Source: an uncultured beta proteobacterium
GTDB lineage: Bacteria > Pseudomonadota > Gammaproteobacteria > Burkholderiales > Burkholderiaceae_B
Reading direction: 5' to 3'
NCBI GenBank assembly: GCA_903929925.1
Contig: CAIYWO010000416.1
Span: 1-35,160 of the forward strand
Length of the DNA: 35,160 nt
Shown: in pieces, positions 18,487 to 30,157 of the stretch
Position numbering within the stretch: the stretch's first letter is position 1
Layout: every line of letters begins with the position of its first letter
Position numbers and translations under genes: made by a program
Notes under the pieces: generated by a model
What the model saw: only the letters and a program-made list of their open reading frames with translations
Database searches by the model: none
What the model was told of the DNA's origin: nothing

Positions 18487-21400
18487 AATGAACGGTGCAA
18501 GTCCTGTAACGCGTAAACCTTGATGCCATTGCCTTCACGCAAATACTGCATACCTTCCACCGCAGCCCAGGCACCAGCAATCGTCGTGTAGTACGTCACA
18601 CGCGCAGCAAGTGCCTGCGTACGAATTGCACGTGAATCCGTAATGGCATTACGACGCTCTTCGACGGTGTTGATGACCAAAGACACTTCACCGTTCTTGA
18701 GCATATCAACAATGTGCGGACGTCCCTCGGCGACCTTGTTGACCACAGCGACAGGGATACCTGCATCCTTGATCGCTGCTGCAGTGCCACGCGTGGCTAC
18801 AATTTTGAAACCTAAGGAATGTAAGCCGCGTGCGACTTCTACCGCCTTGGGCTTGTCCTGATTTTTCACGCTTAAGAACACTGTGCCAGACGTTGGCAAA
18901 TTAACGCTTGCAGCCATTTGCGATTTCACAAACGCTTCACCAAACGTCACACCAACACCCATCACCTCGCCGGTAGACTTCATCTCAGGGCCGAGAATCG
19001 TGTCAACACCAGGGAACTTAACAAAGGGGAACACCGCCTCTTTCACCGAGAAATAGTGCGGTACGACTTCCTTTGTCACACCTTGGGCTGCCAAAGTTTG
19101 GCCCGCCATCACGCGCGCTGCGATCTTGGCAAGCTGCAGGCCAGTCGCCTTCGATACGAAGGGAACTGTGCGCGAGGCACGAGGATTCACCTCAAGCACG
19201 TAGACATCACCCTTCTGCACGGCAAACTGCACGTTCATCAAGCCGGATACGTTCAGCGCGCGCGCCATCAAAGCCGTCTGCCGCTTGATCTCAGCCGTCA
19301 TCTCGGCGGACAACGAGAAAGGCGGCAAGGAGCAAGCCGAATCACCAGAGTGAACACCTGCCTGCTCGATGTGCTCCATCACACCGCCAATAAACACTTG
19401 CTGGCCGTCGCACAGGCAATCTACATCGATTTCAATGGCGTCATTCAAGAAGCGATCTAACAATACTGGCGAATCGTTACTGACTTTAACGGCCTCTCGC
19501 ATGTAGCGCTCGAGGTCAGTCTGTTCATGCACAATCTCCATCGCACGCCCACCAAGCACATAGCTTGGGCGCACAACGAGGGGGTAGCCAATCTCTTGTG
19601 CGTGATTGAGTGCTTCGCTTTCGGTACGCGCAGTCCGATTGGGGGGCTGGCGCAAATTCAGCTTATGCAGGAGCTTCTGGAAACGCTCGCGATCTTCGGC
19701 CACATCGATCGACTCAGGACTTGTCCCAATGATCGGCGCACCGTTGGCTTCTAAGGCGCGGGCCAGTTTCAAAGGCGTCTGTCCACCGTACTGCACGATG
19801 ATGCCGACAGGCTTCTCTTTGTGAACGATTTCTAAAACATCTTCAAGCGTCAAAGGCTCAAAATACAGCCGGTCTGACGTGTCGTAATCTGTCGAGACGG
19901 TCTCAGGGTTGCAATTGACCATGATGGTTTCGTAGCCATCTTCGCGCAGGGCCAAGGCAGCATGCACGCAGCAATAGTCAAATTCGATCCCTTGACCAAT
20001 CCGGTTGGGGCCGCCACCTAACACCATGATCTTTTTACGATCAGTCGGCGCGGCTTCGCACTCTTCTTCGTAGGTGGAATACAAGTACGCTGTATTCGTT
20101 GCGAACTCGGCTGCGCAAGTGTCAACCCGTTTGTACACGGGGCGAACATTAAGTTGGTGGCGCAGTTTGCGCACCTCAGCCTCAACCGTATCGAGCAAAA
20201 AGGCCAGCCTGCGATCAGAGAAACCACGTCGCTTGAGTTGCAACAGGGTTGCTGCATCAACATCGCCGAGCGTGCGTTGCTCGAGCGCCAATTCGATATC
20301 GACAATTTCTTTAATCTGCGACAAAAACCATGGATCAATATGCGTCAACTGATGCACTTCGTCCAGCGAAAAACCTTGTGCAAACGCATCACCCACGTAC
20401 CAGATACGCTCAGGTCCTGGCTCGCCAAGTTCGATTTGAATTTTTTCGCGATCGGTCGTCTTTTGGTTCAAACCATCGACACCGACCTCAAGGCCGCGGA
20501 GTGCCTTTTGAAAGGACTCTTGGAAAGTCCGTCCAATCGCCATCACCTCACCCACAGACTTCATCTGCGTAGTCAGTCGTGCATCGGCTGTCGGGAACTT
20601 CTCAAAAGCGAAACGAGGGACCTTTGTCACGACGTAATCGATCGTGGGTTCGAAGGACGCGGGTGTTGCGCCTCCGGTAATTTCGTTTTTCAACTCATCA
20701 AGCGTGTAGCCAACCGCCAAGCGGGCCGCGACTTTTGCGATCGGAAAACCGGTCGCCTTCGAGGCCAGCGCGGATGAACGCGATACGCGCGGGTTCATTT
20801 CAATCACAATCATCCGGCCGTTGTCCGGGTTGAGTGCGAACTGCACGTTAGAACCACCTGTATCGACCCCGATCTCGCGCAAGACTGCGATCGAGGCATT
20901 ACGCATGATTTGATATTCTTTATCAGTCAGCGTCTGCGCGGGCGCAACGGTGATGGAGTCACCGGTGTGCACACCCATCGGATCGAGGTTTTCGATCGAA
21001 CACACAATAATGCAATTGTCCGCGCTGTCGCGCACAACTTCCATTTCAAATTCTTTCCAGCCGAGCAACGACTCTTCGATCAGCAGCTCGCTGGTCGGTG
21101 ATGCCTCAAGGCCTCGACGGCAAATCGTCTCGAACTCTTCGGCGTTGTAGGCAATCCCGCCGCCACTACCACCGAGCGTAAAGCTCGGACGAATCACCGC
21201 AGGAAAGCCCGATGTACCAATTTCTACAGCGATACGCTTCTGGACTTCCCATGCCTCTTCCAGCGTATGCGCCACGCCAGATTTCGCTGACTCTAGACCA
21301 ATGGCTGTCATCGCCACTTTGAATTTTTGACGATCTTCGGCTTTCTCGATGGCATGCGCATTCGCGCCGATCAGTTCAACGCCAAACTTTTTGAGGACAC

Positions 21401-21716
21401 CGTGCTTGTCCAGATCTAACGCGCAATTCAGGGCCGTCTGACCACCCATCGTGGGCAGCACCGCATCAGGACGCTCTTTCTCAATGATTTTTTCTACAAC
21501 TTGCCAAGTAATGGGCTCGATGTAGGTGACATCCGCAGTTTCTGGATCAGTCATGATCGTCGCGGGATTGCTGTTCACCAGAATGGTTCGATACCCTTCG
21601 GCCTTCAGGGCTTTGCAAGCCTGCGCACCGGAATAATCGAACTCGCAAGCCTGACCAATAATGATCGGACCGGCGCCAATGATGAGGATACTTTTTAGGT
21701 CAGTACGTTTGGGCAT
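18483..21716 (-). CDS. carB: Carbamoyl-phosphate synthase large subunit
   Basis: 1077 aa: [37 protein letters not shown] with duplicated ATP-grasp halves. Confidence 0.98.
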   Translation of the reverse strand: MPKRTDLKSILIIGAGPIIIGQACEFDYSGAQACKALKAEGYRTILVNSNPATIMTDPETADVTYIEPITWQVVEKIIEKERPDAVLPTMGGQTALNCALDLDKHGVLKKFGVELIGANAHAIEKAEDRQKFKVAMTAIGLESAKSGVAHTLEEAWEVQKRIAVEIGTSGFPAVIRPSFTLGGSGGGIAYNAEEFETICRRGLEASPTSELLIEESLLGWKEFEMEVVRDSADNCIIVCSIENLDPMGVHTGDSITVAPAQTLTDKEYQIMRNASIAVLREIGVDTGGSNVQFALNPDNGRMIVIEMNPRVSRSSALASKATGFPIAKVAARLAVGYTLDELKNEITGGATPASFEPTIDYVVTKVPRFAFEKFPTADARLTTQMKSVGEVMAIGRTFQESFQKALRGLEVGVDGLNQKTTDREKIQIELGEPGPERIWYVGDAFAQGFSLDEVHQLTHIDPWFLSQIKEIVDIELALEQRTLGDVDAATLLQLKRRGFSDRRLAFLLDTVEAEVRKLRHQLNVRPVYKRVDTCAAEFATNTAYLYSTYEEECEAAPTDRKKIMVLGGGPNRIGQGIEFDYCCVHAALALREDGYETIMVNCNPETVSTDYDTSDRLYFEPLTLEDVLEIVHKEKPVGIIVQYGGQTPLKLARALEANGAPIIGTSPESIDVAEDRERFQKLLHKLNLRQPPNRTARTESEALNHAQEIGYPLVVRPSYVLGGRAMEIVHEQTDLERYMREAVKVSNDSPVLLDRFLNDAIEIDVDCLCDGQQVFIGGVMEHIEQAGVHSGDSACSLPPFSLSAEMTAEIKRQTALMARALNVSGLMNVQFAVQKGDVYVLEVNPRASRTVPFVSKATGLQLAKIAARVMAGQTLAAQGVTKEVVPHYFSVKEAVFPFVKFPGVDTILGPEMKSTGEVMGVGVTFGEAFVKSQMAASVNLPTSGTVFLSVKNQDKPKAVEVARGLHSLGFKIVATRGTAAAIKDAGIPVAVVNKVAEGRPHIVDMLKNGEVSLVINTVEERRNAITDSRAIRTQALAARVTYYTTIAGAWAAVEGMQYLREGNGIKVYALQDLHRSL

Positions 21717-21725
21717 GGTGACTCT

Positions 21726-22847
21726 TTATTTTTTACTAGCCATCAGGCTCATGAATTTGTCGAACAGAACAACGATGTCGTGCGGTCCAGGGCTAGCTTC
21801 TGGGTGACCTTGAAAACAAAATGCTGGACGGTCGGTCAGTTCAAAGCCCTGCAAGGTGCCATCAAAAAGGGATACGTGCGTGACACGTGCGTTTTTGGGA
21901 AGCGTCTTTGCATCGACTGCAAAACCGTGGTTTTGCGCGGTGATGAATACACGACCTGTTGCAACGTCTTGCACCGGATGATTCGAGCCATGGTGACCGG
22001 TTTTCATCTTGACCGTTTTTGCACCGAGCGCCAAGCCCATGATCTGGTGACCCAGGCAAATACCGAATAAAGGCAACTTACGCTCGAGGAAGACCTTTGC
22101 CGCTGTAATCGCGTAATCGCAGGGATCAGGATCCCCAGGACCGTTCGATAAGAACACACCATCGGGATTCAGTTTCAACACATCGTCTGCGGTGCTTTGC
22201 GCTGGCACCACCGTAATGCGACAGCCACGCTCGGTCAACAGTCGGAGAATGTTTGACTTCACACCAAAGTCGTAAGCAACAACGTGCGGGGTTTTGCTGT
22301 CTGTTTTGCCATAGCCCTGTCCTAGAGTCCAGGTGCTTTCAGTCCAGGTGGACGCGGCGGTCGATGAAACTACTTTGGCAAGGTCTTGGCCGGACATACC
22401 AGGAAATTTCGCAGCCAGCTCCAGCGCGCGCTTGGCATCATCACCGACCAAAATACATCCGCCTTGCGCACCACCCTCACGCAAAATACGCGTCAACTTG
22501 CGCGTGTCGATCTCGGCAATCGCGACAATGCCTTGGGACTTCAAATAATCTGGCAAAGATTGTGTCGAACGGAAGTTCGAGAGAAGCTGCGGACAGTTAC
22601 GCACGATCAGACCCGCCGCATGCACCTTGCTCGACTCAACGTCCTCGGGATTGATCCCGGTATTACCAATGTGGGGATAGGTCAGCGTGACGATCTGACC
22701 GCTGTAACTTGGATCAGTAAGGATTTCTTGGTATCCGGTCATCGCCGTGTTGAACACAACCTCAGCGACGGTGTGACCCTCAGCACCGATCGACACTCCC
22801 TGAAAGACGGTTCCGTCCGCGAGCGCTAAAATGGCCGGAGAGCGCAA
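21726..22847 (-). CDS. carA: Carbamoyl-phosphate synthase small subunit
   Basis: Class I amidotransferase motif [19 protein letters not shown]. The ORF-track ATG at 23096 lies inside divergent tal. A TTG at 22847 ([15 protein letters not shown]) after GAGAG is the best start I can find. Gene certain, start uncertain. Confidence 0.85.
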   Translation of the reverse strand: MRSPAILALADGTVFQGVSIGAEGHTVAEVVFNTAMTGYQEILTDPSYSGQIVTLTYPHIGNTGINPEDVESSKVHAAGLIVRNCPQLLSNFRSTQSLPDYLKSQGIVAIAEIDTRKLTRILREGGAQGGCILVGDDAKRALELAAKFPGMSGQDLAKVVSSTAASTWTESTWTLGQGYGKTDSKTPHVVAYDFGVKSNILRLLTERGCRITVVPAQSTADDVLKLNPDGVFLSNGPGDPDPCDYAITAAKVFLERKLPLFGICLGHQIMGLALGAKTVKMKTGHHGSNHPVQDVATGRVFITAQNHGFAVDAKTLPKNARVTHVSLFDGTLQGFELTDRPAFCFQGHPEASPGPHDIVVLFDKFMSLMASKK

Positions 22848-22873
22848 AGAAACGCTCTCATTCGAAGTATTGG

Positions 22874-22918
22874 GCTTAGAAGCGGCGTGCCTAGAAGCGA
22901 TGTGCTTAGCATTCTTTA
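22874..22918. repeat. 15-bp imperfect tandem repeat in the carA-tal spacer
   Basis: gcttagaagcggcgt / gcctagaagcgatgt / gcttagcattcttta. Confidence 0.5.
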
Positions 22919-22999
22919 GCTCTATTTCTTGGAATATATTTGGCAGCACAATCAACCCCGGCGTCAAAATCAGTAAGCAAACCTTGGAAGTATAACCCG

Positions 23000-23953
23000 A
23001 TGGCAAGCCTTCTCGAATCCCTAAGATCCCAAACCACCGTAGTCGCCGATACAGGCGACTTTGAAGGCATGCGGCGCTATCAGCCCACGGATGCAACGAC
23101 CAACCCGTCCTTGATCCTCAAAGCCGTACAACAAGACGCATACAAGCCCATGCTTGAGCGCTGTGTGCGTGCCAATTCAGGCGCTAGCACCCCCGACCTA
23201 GTCGACCACCTCCTGGTGGCCTTTGGGACAGAAATTCTCAACATCGTGCCAGGACGAGTCTCGACTGAAGTCGATGCACGACTGTCTTTCGACACGCGCA
23301 GCACGGTTGAACGTGCTCGCCGCCTCATTGCGCTGTATGAAAAAGCAGGCTTTGAGCGCGCGCGTATCTTGATCAAAATCGCTGCGACTTACGAAGGCAT
23401 ACAAGCTGCTCGGGTTCTGCAGGCCGAGGGCATCCGATGCAATCTCACCTTGCTGTTCTCTCTCGTTCAAGCCGTTGAGTGCGCGGATGCAAATGTGCAG
23501 CTGATCTCGCCCTTTGTTGGTCGCATCTATGACTGGCATAAGAAACAACAAGGATCGGCCTGGGACGAGGCCGCCAATAGCGGCGTGAACGATCCGGGTG
23601 TGCTGTCCGTATCTCGCATTTATAGCTACTACAAAAATTTTGAGATTTCCACGGAAATCATGGGGGCAAGCTTTAGAAATACAGGCCAAATTCTGGCGCT
23701 CGCAGGGTGTGATCTGCTCACGATCAGTCCAGAATTACTTGCCAGTCTATCCGCCGATCAAGGCAGCGTTGCCTCGCGCTTGAACGCGGAGTTCGCACGA
23801 GCGAACCCGCCCAAGCGCCTGCCCGCAGGCGAACAGGCTTTCCGCTTCTTACTGAACGAAGACGCGATGGCGACTGAGAAACTTTCGGAAGGCATCCGCG
23901 CGTTTGTGGCCGATGCACGCAAACTAGATGGCTTGATTGAAGCGCAGCGTTGA
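23000..23953 (+). CDS. tal: Transaldolase
   Basis: [54 protein letters not shown] active-site Lys. ATG at 23000 preferred over the TTG at 22940. Confidence 0.95.
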   Translation: MASLLESLRSQTTVVADTGDFEGMRRYQPTDATTNPSLILKAVQQDAYKPMLERCVRANSGASTPDLVDHLLVAFGTEILNIVPGRVSTEVDARLSFDTRSTVERARRLIALYEKAGFERARILIKIAATYEGIQAARVLQAEGIRCNLTLLFSLVQAVECADANVQLISPFVGRIYDWHKKQQGSAWDEAANSGVNDPGVLSVSRIYSYYKNFEISTEIMGASFRNTGQILALAGCDLLTISPELLASLSADQGSVASRLNAEFARANPPKRLPAGEQAFRFLLNEDAMATEKLSEGIRAFVADARKLDGLIEAQR

Positions 23954-23973
23954 TCTCATTGAACCCACCTAAT

Positions 23974-24582
23974 TTAGGTGGGCTTGCGCTCCATGAGTGC
24001 CCAGGCGACAGTCCCTGCGTCGACGTATTCGATTTCACTGCCCGCAGGGACACCACGGGCCAATCTCGTTACCTTGATGCTGCGCGTGCGTAACGCCTCG
24101 GACAGATAGTGCGCGGTTGTTTCACCCTCGGCTGTGAAGTTCGTCGCCAAGATGACTTCCTGCACAACACCATCGGCCGCACGCTCTAGAACACGATCAA
24201 AATCAAGCTCGTCGGGGCCGGTACCCTCAAGCGGCGCTAAGCGTCCCATCAGGACGTAATAAAGCCCGGTGTAGCCGTGTGTCGCTTCGATTGAGTTTTG
24301 ATCTGCTGGGGTCTCGACAATACAAAGCAAGGTCTTGTCGCGCTCGGGGTGCAAACAGGTCGCACAGACCGGGACTTCAGTAAAACCGTTGCACTGCTCG
24401 CAATGCTGCAGTCGCTCTACGGCATTGGTCAACGCCTGACCAAGTTGTTGGGCCGCCTGCAAATCATGTTGCAGCAAATGGTAGGCCATGCGTCGCGCAG
24501 TACGCACCCCAACGCCAGGCAGACGCTTTAAAGCTTCGACCAGGGCCAATAACGGCTGCGGCTCTGACGTAGAGTTTTCCAT
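23974..24582 (-). CDS. recR: Recombination protein RecR
   Basis: [17 protein letters not shown], four-Cys zinc finger [16 protein letters not shown], Toprim domain. Confidence 0.97.
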   Translation of the reverse strand: MENSTSEPQPLLALVEALKRLPGVGVRTARRMAYHLLQHDLQAAQQLGQALTNAVERLQHCEQCNGFTEVPVCATCLHPERDKTLLCIVETPADQNSIEATHGYTGLYYVLMGRLAPLEGTGPDELDFDRVLERAADGVVQEVILATNFTAEGETTAHYLSEALRTRSIKVTRLARGVPAGSEIEYVDAGTVAWALMERKPT

Positions 24583-24591
24583 GAAATGAAT

Positions 24592-24918
24592 TTAGAAAGG
24601 CAACTTCATTCCGGGTGGCAACGGCATACCCGCTGTGACAGCAGCCATTTTTTCAGAGGAGGTGGCCTCCGCTTTGCGCAAGGCATCGTTAAACGCAGCC
24701 GCGACCAAGTCTTCGAGCATGTCTTTGTCATCGGCTAACAGGCTTGGATCAATCACAACGCGCTTAACGTCGTGCCGGCATGTCATCGTGACTTTCACCA
24801 ATCCACCACCCGAAGCACCCTCAACCTGTATATCTGCTAGCGCATCCTGCGCCTTCTTCATATTTTCTTGCATCTGCTGTGCTTGGCGCATCAGACCGGC
24901 AATCTGCCCTTTCATCAT
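24592..24918 (-). CDS. YbaB/EbfC family nucleoid-associated protein
   Basis: 108 aa: [24 protein letters not shown]. Canonical dnaX-ybaB-recR order. Confidence 0.95.
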   Translation of the reverse strand: MMKGQIAGLMRQAQQMQENMKKAQDALADIQVEGASGGGLVKVTMTCRHDVKRVVIDPSLLADDKDMLEDLVAAAFNDALRKAEATSSEKMAAVTAGMPLPPGMKLPF

Positions 24919-24944
24919 GATAGAGATTCCTAAATACGATTAAT

Positions 24945-26618
24945 TTAAATTGAATTCGACTGCCCTGGACGGACAGAGCCCGGCACAACCTGCGCGCCAA
25001 AATCTTTGACTAGGGCCTGCACAAACGGATCAACCTGAACCGAAGCTTCGGCGTTTTGTTGGCGGGTCTCCTGTTCAGCCAGATCCAAGGCATGGGCAGA
25101 CTCGCCCTGCACGGCTCCGACCTCAAACGAGACTTGTAAATCGGCCCCAAAAAACTCTTTCAACACAACACGCAATCTCTCGGCATGCACGCCTTCGGAG
25201 AGTGCTTTATTCGAGACGCGGAGCAGAATCGTACGTCCTTTGGCTGAAACGCATTCAGACTGGCGGGCAAGTTGCTGCGCCATTCCCGTTAAAGGCAACT
25301 TCGCCGAGAAGGCAGCCCAAGGTTCAGGTAGCACCACGTCAACGCTCGAGCGAGCACCGCCTGCAGCCGGCGTAGCGATCGGTGTGATGATCGATGCGGC
25401 AGCGGGTGCGGTGGTAGGTGCAGCCTTAGGCGCAGCGGAAGTTGTTGTCACCGTTGCTGAAGGACTTTCCACTGGTTCGCTAGGTGGGGCTTGAACAGGC
25501 TCAGGAATTGCAAGTTTTTCTGGTTCTTGCGCACCGCGTGGTACAAGAGCCAGCATTCGCAGGCACGCCATCACAAAGCCGGCATACTCATCGGGCGCTA
25601 AAACAAGTTCGTTACGGCTATGCACGGCTACGGTGTAGAACAACTGCACCACATCTGGGTGCATACTTGCCGCAAAACGCGACAGATCAGCAGCAATCGG
25701 ATCAGTTTGATCAAGCGCTTGAGAGACCCTCTGCACAATGGCTATTCGGGACAACATCACGGCCAAATCGGCGAGTGCCGCACGATATGACAAGCCGCGC
25801 GTGGCCAGTTCATCTGCAATCTCGAGGACAGTCGCGGCCTGACCCGCCTGCAGTGCGTCAAGTAAGCGCACTAGGTGTCGCTGATCGATCGTGCCCAACA
25901 TGCCGCGCACAGCCTCTTCAGTGAGGTTTCCCGCGCTATATGCGATCGCTTGGTCTGTTAGCGACAACGCATCGCGCATGGAACCGGCGGCCGCTTGCCC
26001 TAGCAACCGCAGCGCAGGAACCTCAAAAGGCATTTGCTCTTGGGCAAGAACGTTCTCAAGGTGACCAACAATCGCCTCGCCCGGCATTTGCTTCAGGTTG
26101 AACTGCAAGCAGCGCGACAAGACAGTGACAGGTATTTTCTGTGGATCAGTCGTTGCCAAAATAAACTTGACATGCGGCGGAGGCTCTTCGAGCGTCTTGA
26201 GCATGGCATTGAAGGCGTGACCGGTGAGCATGTGAACTTCATCGATCATGTAGACCTTGAAGCGTCCAGCACCAGGCGAATAAACAGCCTGCTCCAACAA
26301 TTGCGTCATTTCCTCAACACCGCGATTGGAAGCTGCATCCAATTCGAGGTAGTCGACGAATCGACCTTCATCGATTTCGGTGCACGCCTGACAAACACCG
26401 CAGGGGGTGGCCGTGATGCCTTTCTCGCAGTTAAGGGCCTTGGCCAAGATACGCGACAGCGTTGTCTTCCCAACGCCGCGCGTACCAGTAAATAACCAGG
26501 CGTGATGCAAGCGCTGCGTTGTCAACGCGTGCGTCAACGCACGAACAACATGATCCTGTCCGACAAGCGTGTCGAAGGAACGGGGACGCCATTTGCGCGC
26601 AAGGACCAGATAACTCAT
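24945..26618 (-). CDS. dnaX: DNA polymerase III subunit gamma/tau
   Basis: MSYLVLARKWRPRSFDTLVGQDHVVRAL, GTRGVGKTTLSRILAKALNCE, zinc-finger Cys residues. Start at 26618. Confidence 0.96.
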   Translation of the reverse strand: MSYLVLARKWRPRSFDTLVGQDHVVRALTHALTTQRLHHAWLFTGTRGVGKTTLSRILAKALNCEKGITATPCGVCQACTEIDEGRFVDYLELDAASNRGVEEMTQLLEQAVYSPGAGRFKVYMIDEVHMLTGHAFNAMLKTLEEPPPHVKFILATTDPQKIPVTVLSRCLQFNLKQMPGEAIVGHLENVLAQEQMPFEVPALRLLGQAAAGSMRDALSLTDQAIAYSAGNLTEEAVRGMLGTIDQRHLVRLLDALQAGQAATVLEIADELATRGLSYRAALADLAVMLSRIAIVQRVSQALDQTDPIAADLSRFAASMHPDVVQLFYTVAVHSRNELVLAPDEYAGFVMACLRMLALVPRGAQEPEKLAIPEPVQAPPSEPVESPSATVTTTSAAPKAAPTTAPAAASIITPIATPAAGGARSSVDVVLPEPWAAFSAKLPLTGMAQQLARQSECVSAKGRTILLRVSNKALSEGVHAERLRVVLKEFFGADLQVSFEVGAVQGESAHALDLAEQETRQQNAEASVQVDPFVQALVKDFGAQVVPGSVRPGQSNSI

Positions 26619-26650
26619 GAGCTGTACCGACCACAAACGGTAATTAAAGA

Positions 26651-26745
26651 GGCGAGCCTGACTTCGGCACTAGTTCTGCACGACTATGGCTGCTTCGTTC
26701 CCGACCTGACCAGGTTTGCCGCCGAACCATGCGAAGGGGCCCGCC
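26651..26745 (-). ncRNA. ffs: Bacterial small SRP RNA (4.5S)
   Basis: Minus strand ACCTGGTCAGGTCGGGAACGAAGCAGCC is the SRP domain IV signature with a GGAA tetraloop. Terminal helix GGCGGGCC/GGCTCGCC closes it. Ends inferred from this helix. Confidence 0.9.
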
Positions 26746-26764
26746 AACCTCAATTCTAGCAGGG

Positions 26765-29700
26765 CTAGCCGCGAGCGCGGGGATCAAAGTCAAACCATAG
26801 GTCATCACGCGGGAAATACAAGGCTGCGCGAGCAGGCCGGCCATCCAGAGCACTAACCTGTTCGCAGTAGCGTGCCAATTGCGTTGTGTATCGCGCCAGC
26901 ATCCGTTGGCCAAATGCTTCCCGGCTCTCATCGCTTGCCGGACGTCCAGTTTTGTAATCAACAACCAACCATCCAGATTCGTCGGATATAGCCAAATCAA
27001 GCACCGAAACTTTTCCCGCAGCATCCAGTAAGACCCATTCCCGACGTGCATCTAGGCTCAGCAATAAATCCCGTCCTCGTTCATTCGTGATCATCGCCAA
27101 CAAGGTCTCAAGGACCTCGTGCGCTAGGTCCGCGATCTCTTCTTGAGGCAAACCGAGCTGTCGACATTGCAATTCGATGCGTCCGCGCTGTGCTTGCAGT
27201 GTGTCAGCGCTCCATCCTCGACCCGACTGTCGCCCCAAATGATCTAGCCACGAGTGGATCAACGTGCCTAGGACGCGATCATGGGACTTGATCGCCGGCC
27301 ACGCAAAAGCCTGCGTATAGCCCTGTCCCGAGGCTACTGTCTTGGCCAGACCTTGCTCAGTTTTTTCGGCCTGCATGCTCAGTGCAGTCAACTCGCGTCT
27401 CAACAACTCTGATCCGCGATGCGCAGGTGTGGGCTCCAACGCCTGATCGCTATGCTGCAAATCGGTTGGCACCTGTACAGAAGGCCAACTTGACCACAGT
27501 CGACTGAGCAAACTACCCGAGGCGGGCTTCGCAACCGCGCCATCCTTGGTCGCAAACTCGGCCACGAGATGCAATCGTTGCTTGGCGCGGGTTGCCGCAA
27601 CATAAAGCAACCGGTCCACCTCGTAATCCCCTCGACGCTTTTCACGCAAACCAAGGTAGCGTGAAATCGGGTCATGACCCTCTCGGGCGCGAGGCTTAAT
27701 CGGTCCGAGCATCAGCTTTGAACCAACCTGCTCGAAGTAAACAAGCGGTACGCGATCGCTCGTCGGCCCATGCTGTAGCCCATACAAAATTACCGATTCA
27801 AACTGTAGCCCTTTGCACTTGTGCATTGTCATCACCTCAACGGCTTGCGCGTCGGTTCCAGGTGAGGCAAATAATTTCTTCATTTGTTTTTCAAGCGCCC
27901 CAATGTCTAGCCCACCGTAGGGAGCCAAGCGCTCAATTAACGCAAACAAACTTTCTGCGTCGAGCAAGTCAGAGGGCGACAGCGCTAAGGCCGGACCACC
28001 AAGATCGCGCCACAATCGCTGCAGGCGTGAGGCAAAAGGCAATACATCATCCGCCTCTAGGGCCTCTAACAAAATCGGCGCTACCGCACGCAGCCGCTTA
28101 AACTCAGAGGGTTCTAATATTTGCTCGGCCAAACACCCTCGCCCGTCCTCCGACACGCGCAAGACACGATGTAATACCTGTGGAACAGCTTGTCTAGGAT
28201 ATTGTGCAAACAGCGCATGCAGGCTATTCAACGAAAGGCCGCAATAGCCTGAGCGCAGGATAGATACCCAAGCTGCCCGATCGCCAGGATGGGTCACGGC
28301 GCGAACAACCTGCACCAGATCGATCACATACGGTCGCTTATCGAGCGGCACTAAATCCACAGCTCTGCATGCAATCCCCGCTTGCGTCAGCAAGCGCGTC
28401 ACATCATTGAGGTGAGACCGCGCACGAACCAACACGGCAACAGGATGCTCGGCGTTTGGAAACTGGGCGAGCGCTTCGCGCACCAAGTCGACCACAATGC
28501 TCTCGGTGCTGCGCGATGATCCAACCCATGCATGATGAAAATGCACGGCATCACCCTGAGCAAGTTCTTTAAAAGGTTCTGACTCTGCATAGGAAATCGC
28601 CCCGACTTCAGCGTCATCTTCCTGCGGAAACATCGGAGCAAATGTTTGATTCACCCAACGCACAATGCCCGCTTGCGAACGAAAGTTATCGCTGAGTTGC
28701 AAGTATTCTGGAATCAGGCTGTCATCACGAAAGGCTCGTAGACCGTGGTCTCGAACTTGCAAAAACAAACTAACGTTCGCTTTGCGAAAGCGATAGATCG
28801 ACTGCATCGGGTCGCCAACAAAAAACACCGTCCGCCCATCGTCAGGCTGCCAACCTGCAGTGATTTTTTCAATTAACTGGATTTGTGATTGGCTGGTATC
28901 TTGGAACTCATCAATCAATAGGTGCTGAATGTTGGCATCAAGCCTTAGAAGCAACTCAGTCGGCTGATCAACGCGCCCCAACGCCAAATCCGCTCGCCTC
29001 GCGATCTCAGTAAAGTCAACTTCACCAGCCTGCATAAACTGCAGCGTCAGTTGTCCAGCAGCCAAACGCAATGATTGCAATTGCGCCTGCAAGATTTCCC
29101 ATTGGTCCGCGCTAAAGACTGGGTCAGGTGTTTCGGTGATCTCCGACAAGCGCTCGACCCATTCCGGCACCGGCTCCACACGAAACCGTTCAAGCCATTG
29201 CGCAAACGCCTTTTTTGCAGGAGCAAACTCTGCCGCGGGTGGAAACCCAATCTTTACACTGATCTGCGAGCGAACTTTTCCATCATTAGTGAGCAATAAG
29301 GCGGCCAAGCCTCGCCAACGGCCGAGCTCTTCAGCCGTCGCGTCGAGACGCTCGCCATCCCAATCCAGCAAAGCACACACTGGATGACGCGGTGTATCCG
29401 GACTCAAGTTACCAGCCGCAATACGCGCCAAAGGCGCTAATTCCTGCGACCATCCAGCTGGCATCACCAAGAGCAAGCGCTCGAGCTGTTGCGACACGGT
29501 TTGCTCAAAATTTTCTTCCAAGAGCAGGCGATCATCGCCCTCTTGCAGCAGGGACAACCATTGATCTCGCTGAGCAAGCATCCCCGCTAATGCGTTGCAA
29601 GTCGCCTGCACATCCAGATCCATGTGCTCGAGCAACCGCCGAACACCTTCATCCTCACCAGCCATCGCAAGAGTCGCACGTGCGGCAGCCTGATAGTGGA

Positions 29701-30157
29701 TCTCAGGATCCTCCGCAACAACGGGCAATCCACCCATAGACGAGAGCCAAGGCATGCTGCGAACCAAACCCGAACAGAATGAATCAATGGTTCGAATCGC
29801 TAACCGTGCTGGGTACTCAAGCAGGTTCCAACCAAACTCCTTGTCACGCGCAAGCGCTCCGCGAGCAAGCAACCAGCTGCGCCTGTCGTGCTCAGCCTCT
29901 GGGGGATCCTGTAAGACAAGCGCATCCGAGAGCTTTTTGAGCACCCGATCATGCATCTCGGAAGCCGCCTTCCGCGTAAACGTAATGGCAACGATTTCCT
30001 CTGGCCGCTTAACGGTCGCCAACAATGCGAGGATACGATCCGTTAACAATTCTGTTTTCCCAGAGCCCGCTGGCGCTTGCACTAAAAACGAACGACGAGG
30101 ATCCACCGCACGCGCACGGATTGAGGCGTCTGACGGTTTGCGCTCAGGCGTCATCAT
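26765..30157 (-). CDS. UvrD/REP-type helicase with C-terminal PD-(D/E)XK nuclease, AddA-like
   Basis: 1130 aa: FLVQAPAGSGKTELLTDRILALL Walker A, LLIDEFQDTSQSQ, VMTMHKCKGLQFESVILYG, nuclease VLDLAISDESGWLVVDYKTGR. Confidence 0.92.
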   Translation of the reverse strand: MMTPERKPSDASIRARAVDPRRSFLVQAPAGSGKTELLTDRILALLATVKRPEEIVAITFTRKAASEMHDRVLKKLSDALVLQDPPEAEHDRRSWLLARGALARDKEFGWNLLEYPARLAIRTIDSFCSGLVRSMPWLSSMGGLPVVAEDPEIHYQAAARATLAMAGEDEGVRRLLEHMDLDVQATCNALAGMLAQRDQWLSLLQEGDDRLLLEENFEQTVSQQLERLLLVMPAGWSQELAPLARIAAGNLSPDTPRHPVCALLDWDGERLDATAEELGRWRGLAALLLTNDGKVRSQISVKIGFPPAAEFAPAKKAFAQWLERFRVEPVPEWVERLSEITETPDPVFSADQWEILQAQLQSLRLAAGQLTLQFMQAGEVDFTEIARRADLALGRVDQPTELLLRLDANIQHLLIDEFQDTSQSQIQLIEKITAGWQPDDGRTVFFVGDPMQSIYRFRKANVSLFLQVRDHGLRAFRDDSLIPEYLQLSDNFRSQAGIVRWVNQTFAPMFPQEDDAEVGAISYAESEPFKELAQGDAVHFHHAWVGSSRSTESIVVDLVREALAQFPNAEHPVAVLVRARSHLNDVTRLLTQAGIACRAVDLVPLDKRPYVIDLVQVVRAVTHPGDRAAWVSILRSGYCGLSLNSLHALFAQYPRQAVPQVLHRVLRVSEDGRGCLAEQILEPSEFKRLRAVAPILLEALEADDVLPFASRLQRLWRDLGGPALALSPSDLLDAESLFALIERLAPYGGLDIGALEKQMKKLFASPGTDAQAVEVMTMHKCKGLQFESVILYGLQHGPTSDRVPLVYFEQVGSKLMLGPIKPRAREGHDPISRYLGLREKRRGDYEVDRLLYVAATRAKQRLHLVAEFATKDGAVAKPASGSLLSRLWSSWPSVQVPTDLQHSDQALEPTPAHRGSELLRRELTALSMQAEKTEQGLAKTVASGQGYTQAFAWPAIKSHDRVLGTLIHSWLDHLGRQSGRGWSADTLQAQRGRIELQCRQLGLPQEEIADLAHEVLETLLAMITNERGRDLLLSLDARREWVLLDAAGKVSVLDLAISDESGWLVVDYKTGRPASDESREAFGQRMLARYTTQLARYCEQVSALDGRPARAALYFPRDDLWFDFDPRARG

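Noticed and set aside
18918-19460. 180-aa ORF on + opposite carB
   Set aside because: His/Arg-rich shadow ORF in a high-GC coding gene; no domain or SD.
23964-23982. cccaccta-att-taggtggg hairpin between tal and recR as an intrinsic terminator
   Set aside because: Good stem but no U-tract on either strand, and it overlaps the recR stop; cannot be called confidently.
24945-26618. Programmed frameshift site in dnaX (gamma/tau)
   Set aside because: No A-AAA-AAG heptamer in the linker. The TTTTTTG run near the 3' end is in the wrong phase for slippage.
26644-27051. 135-aa minus ORF over the SRP RNA and the addA 3' end
   Set aside because: Frame overlaps both the SRP RNA and the addA coding frame; no family signature.
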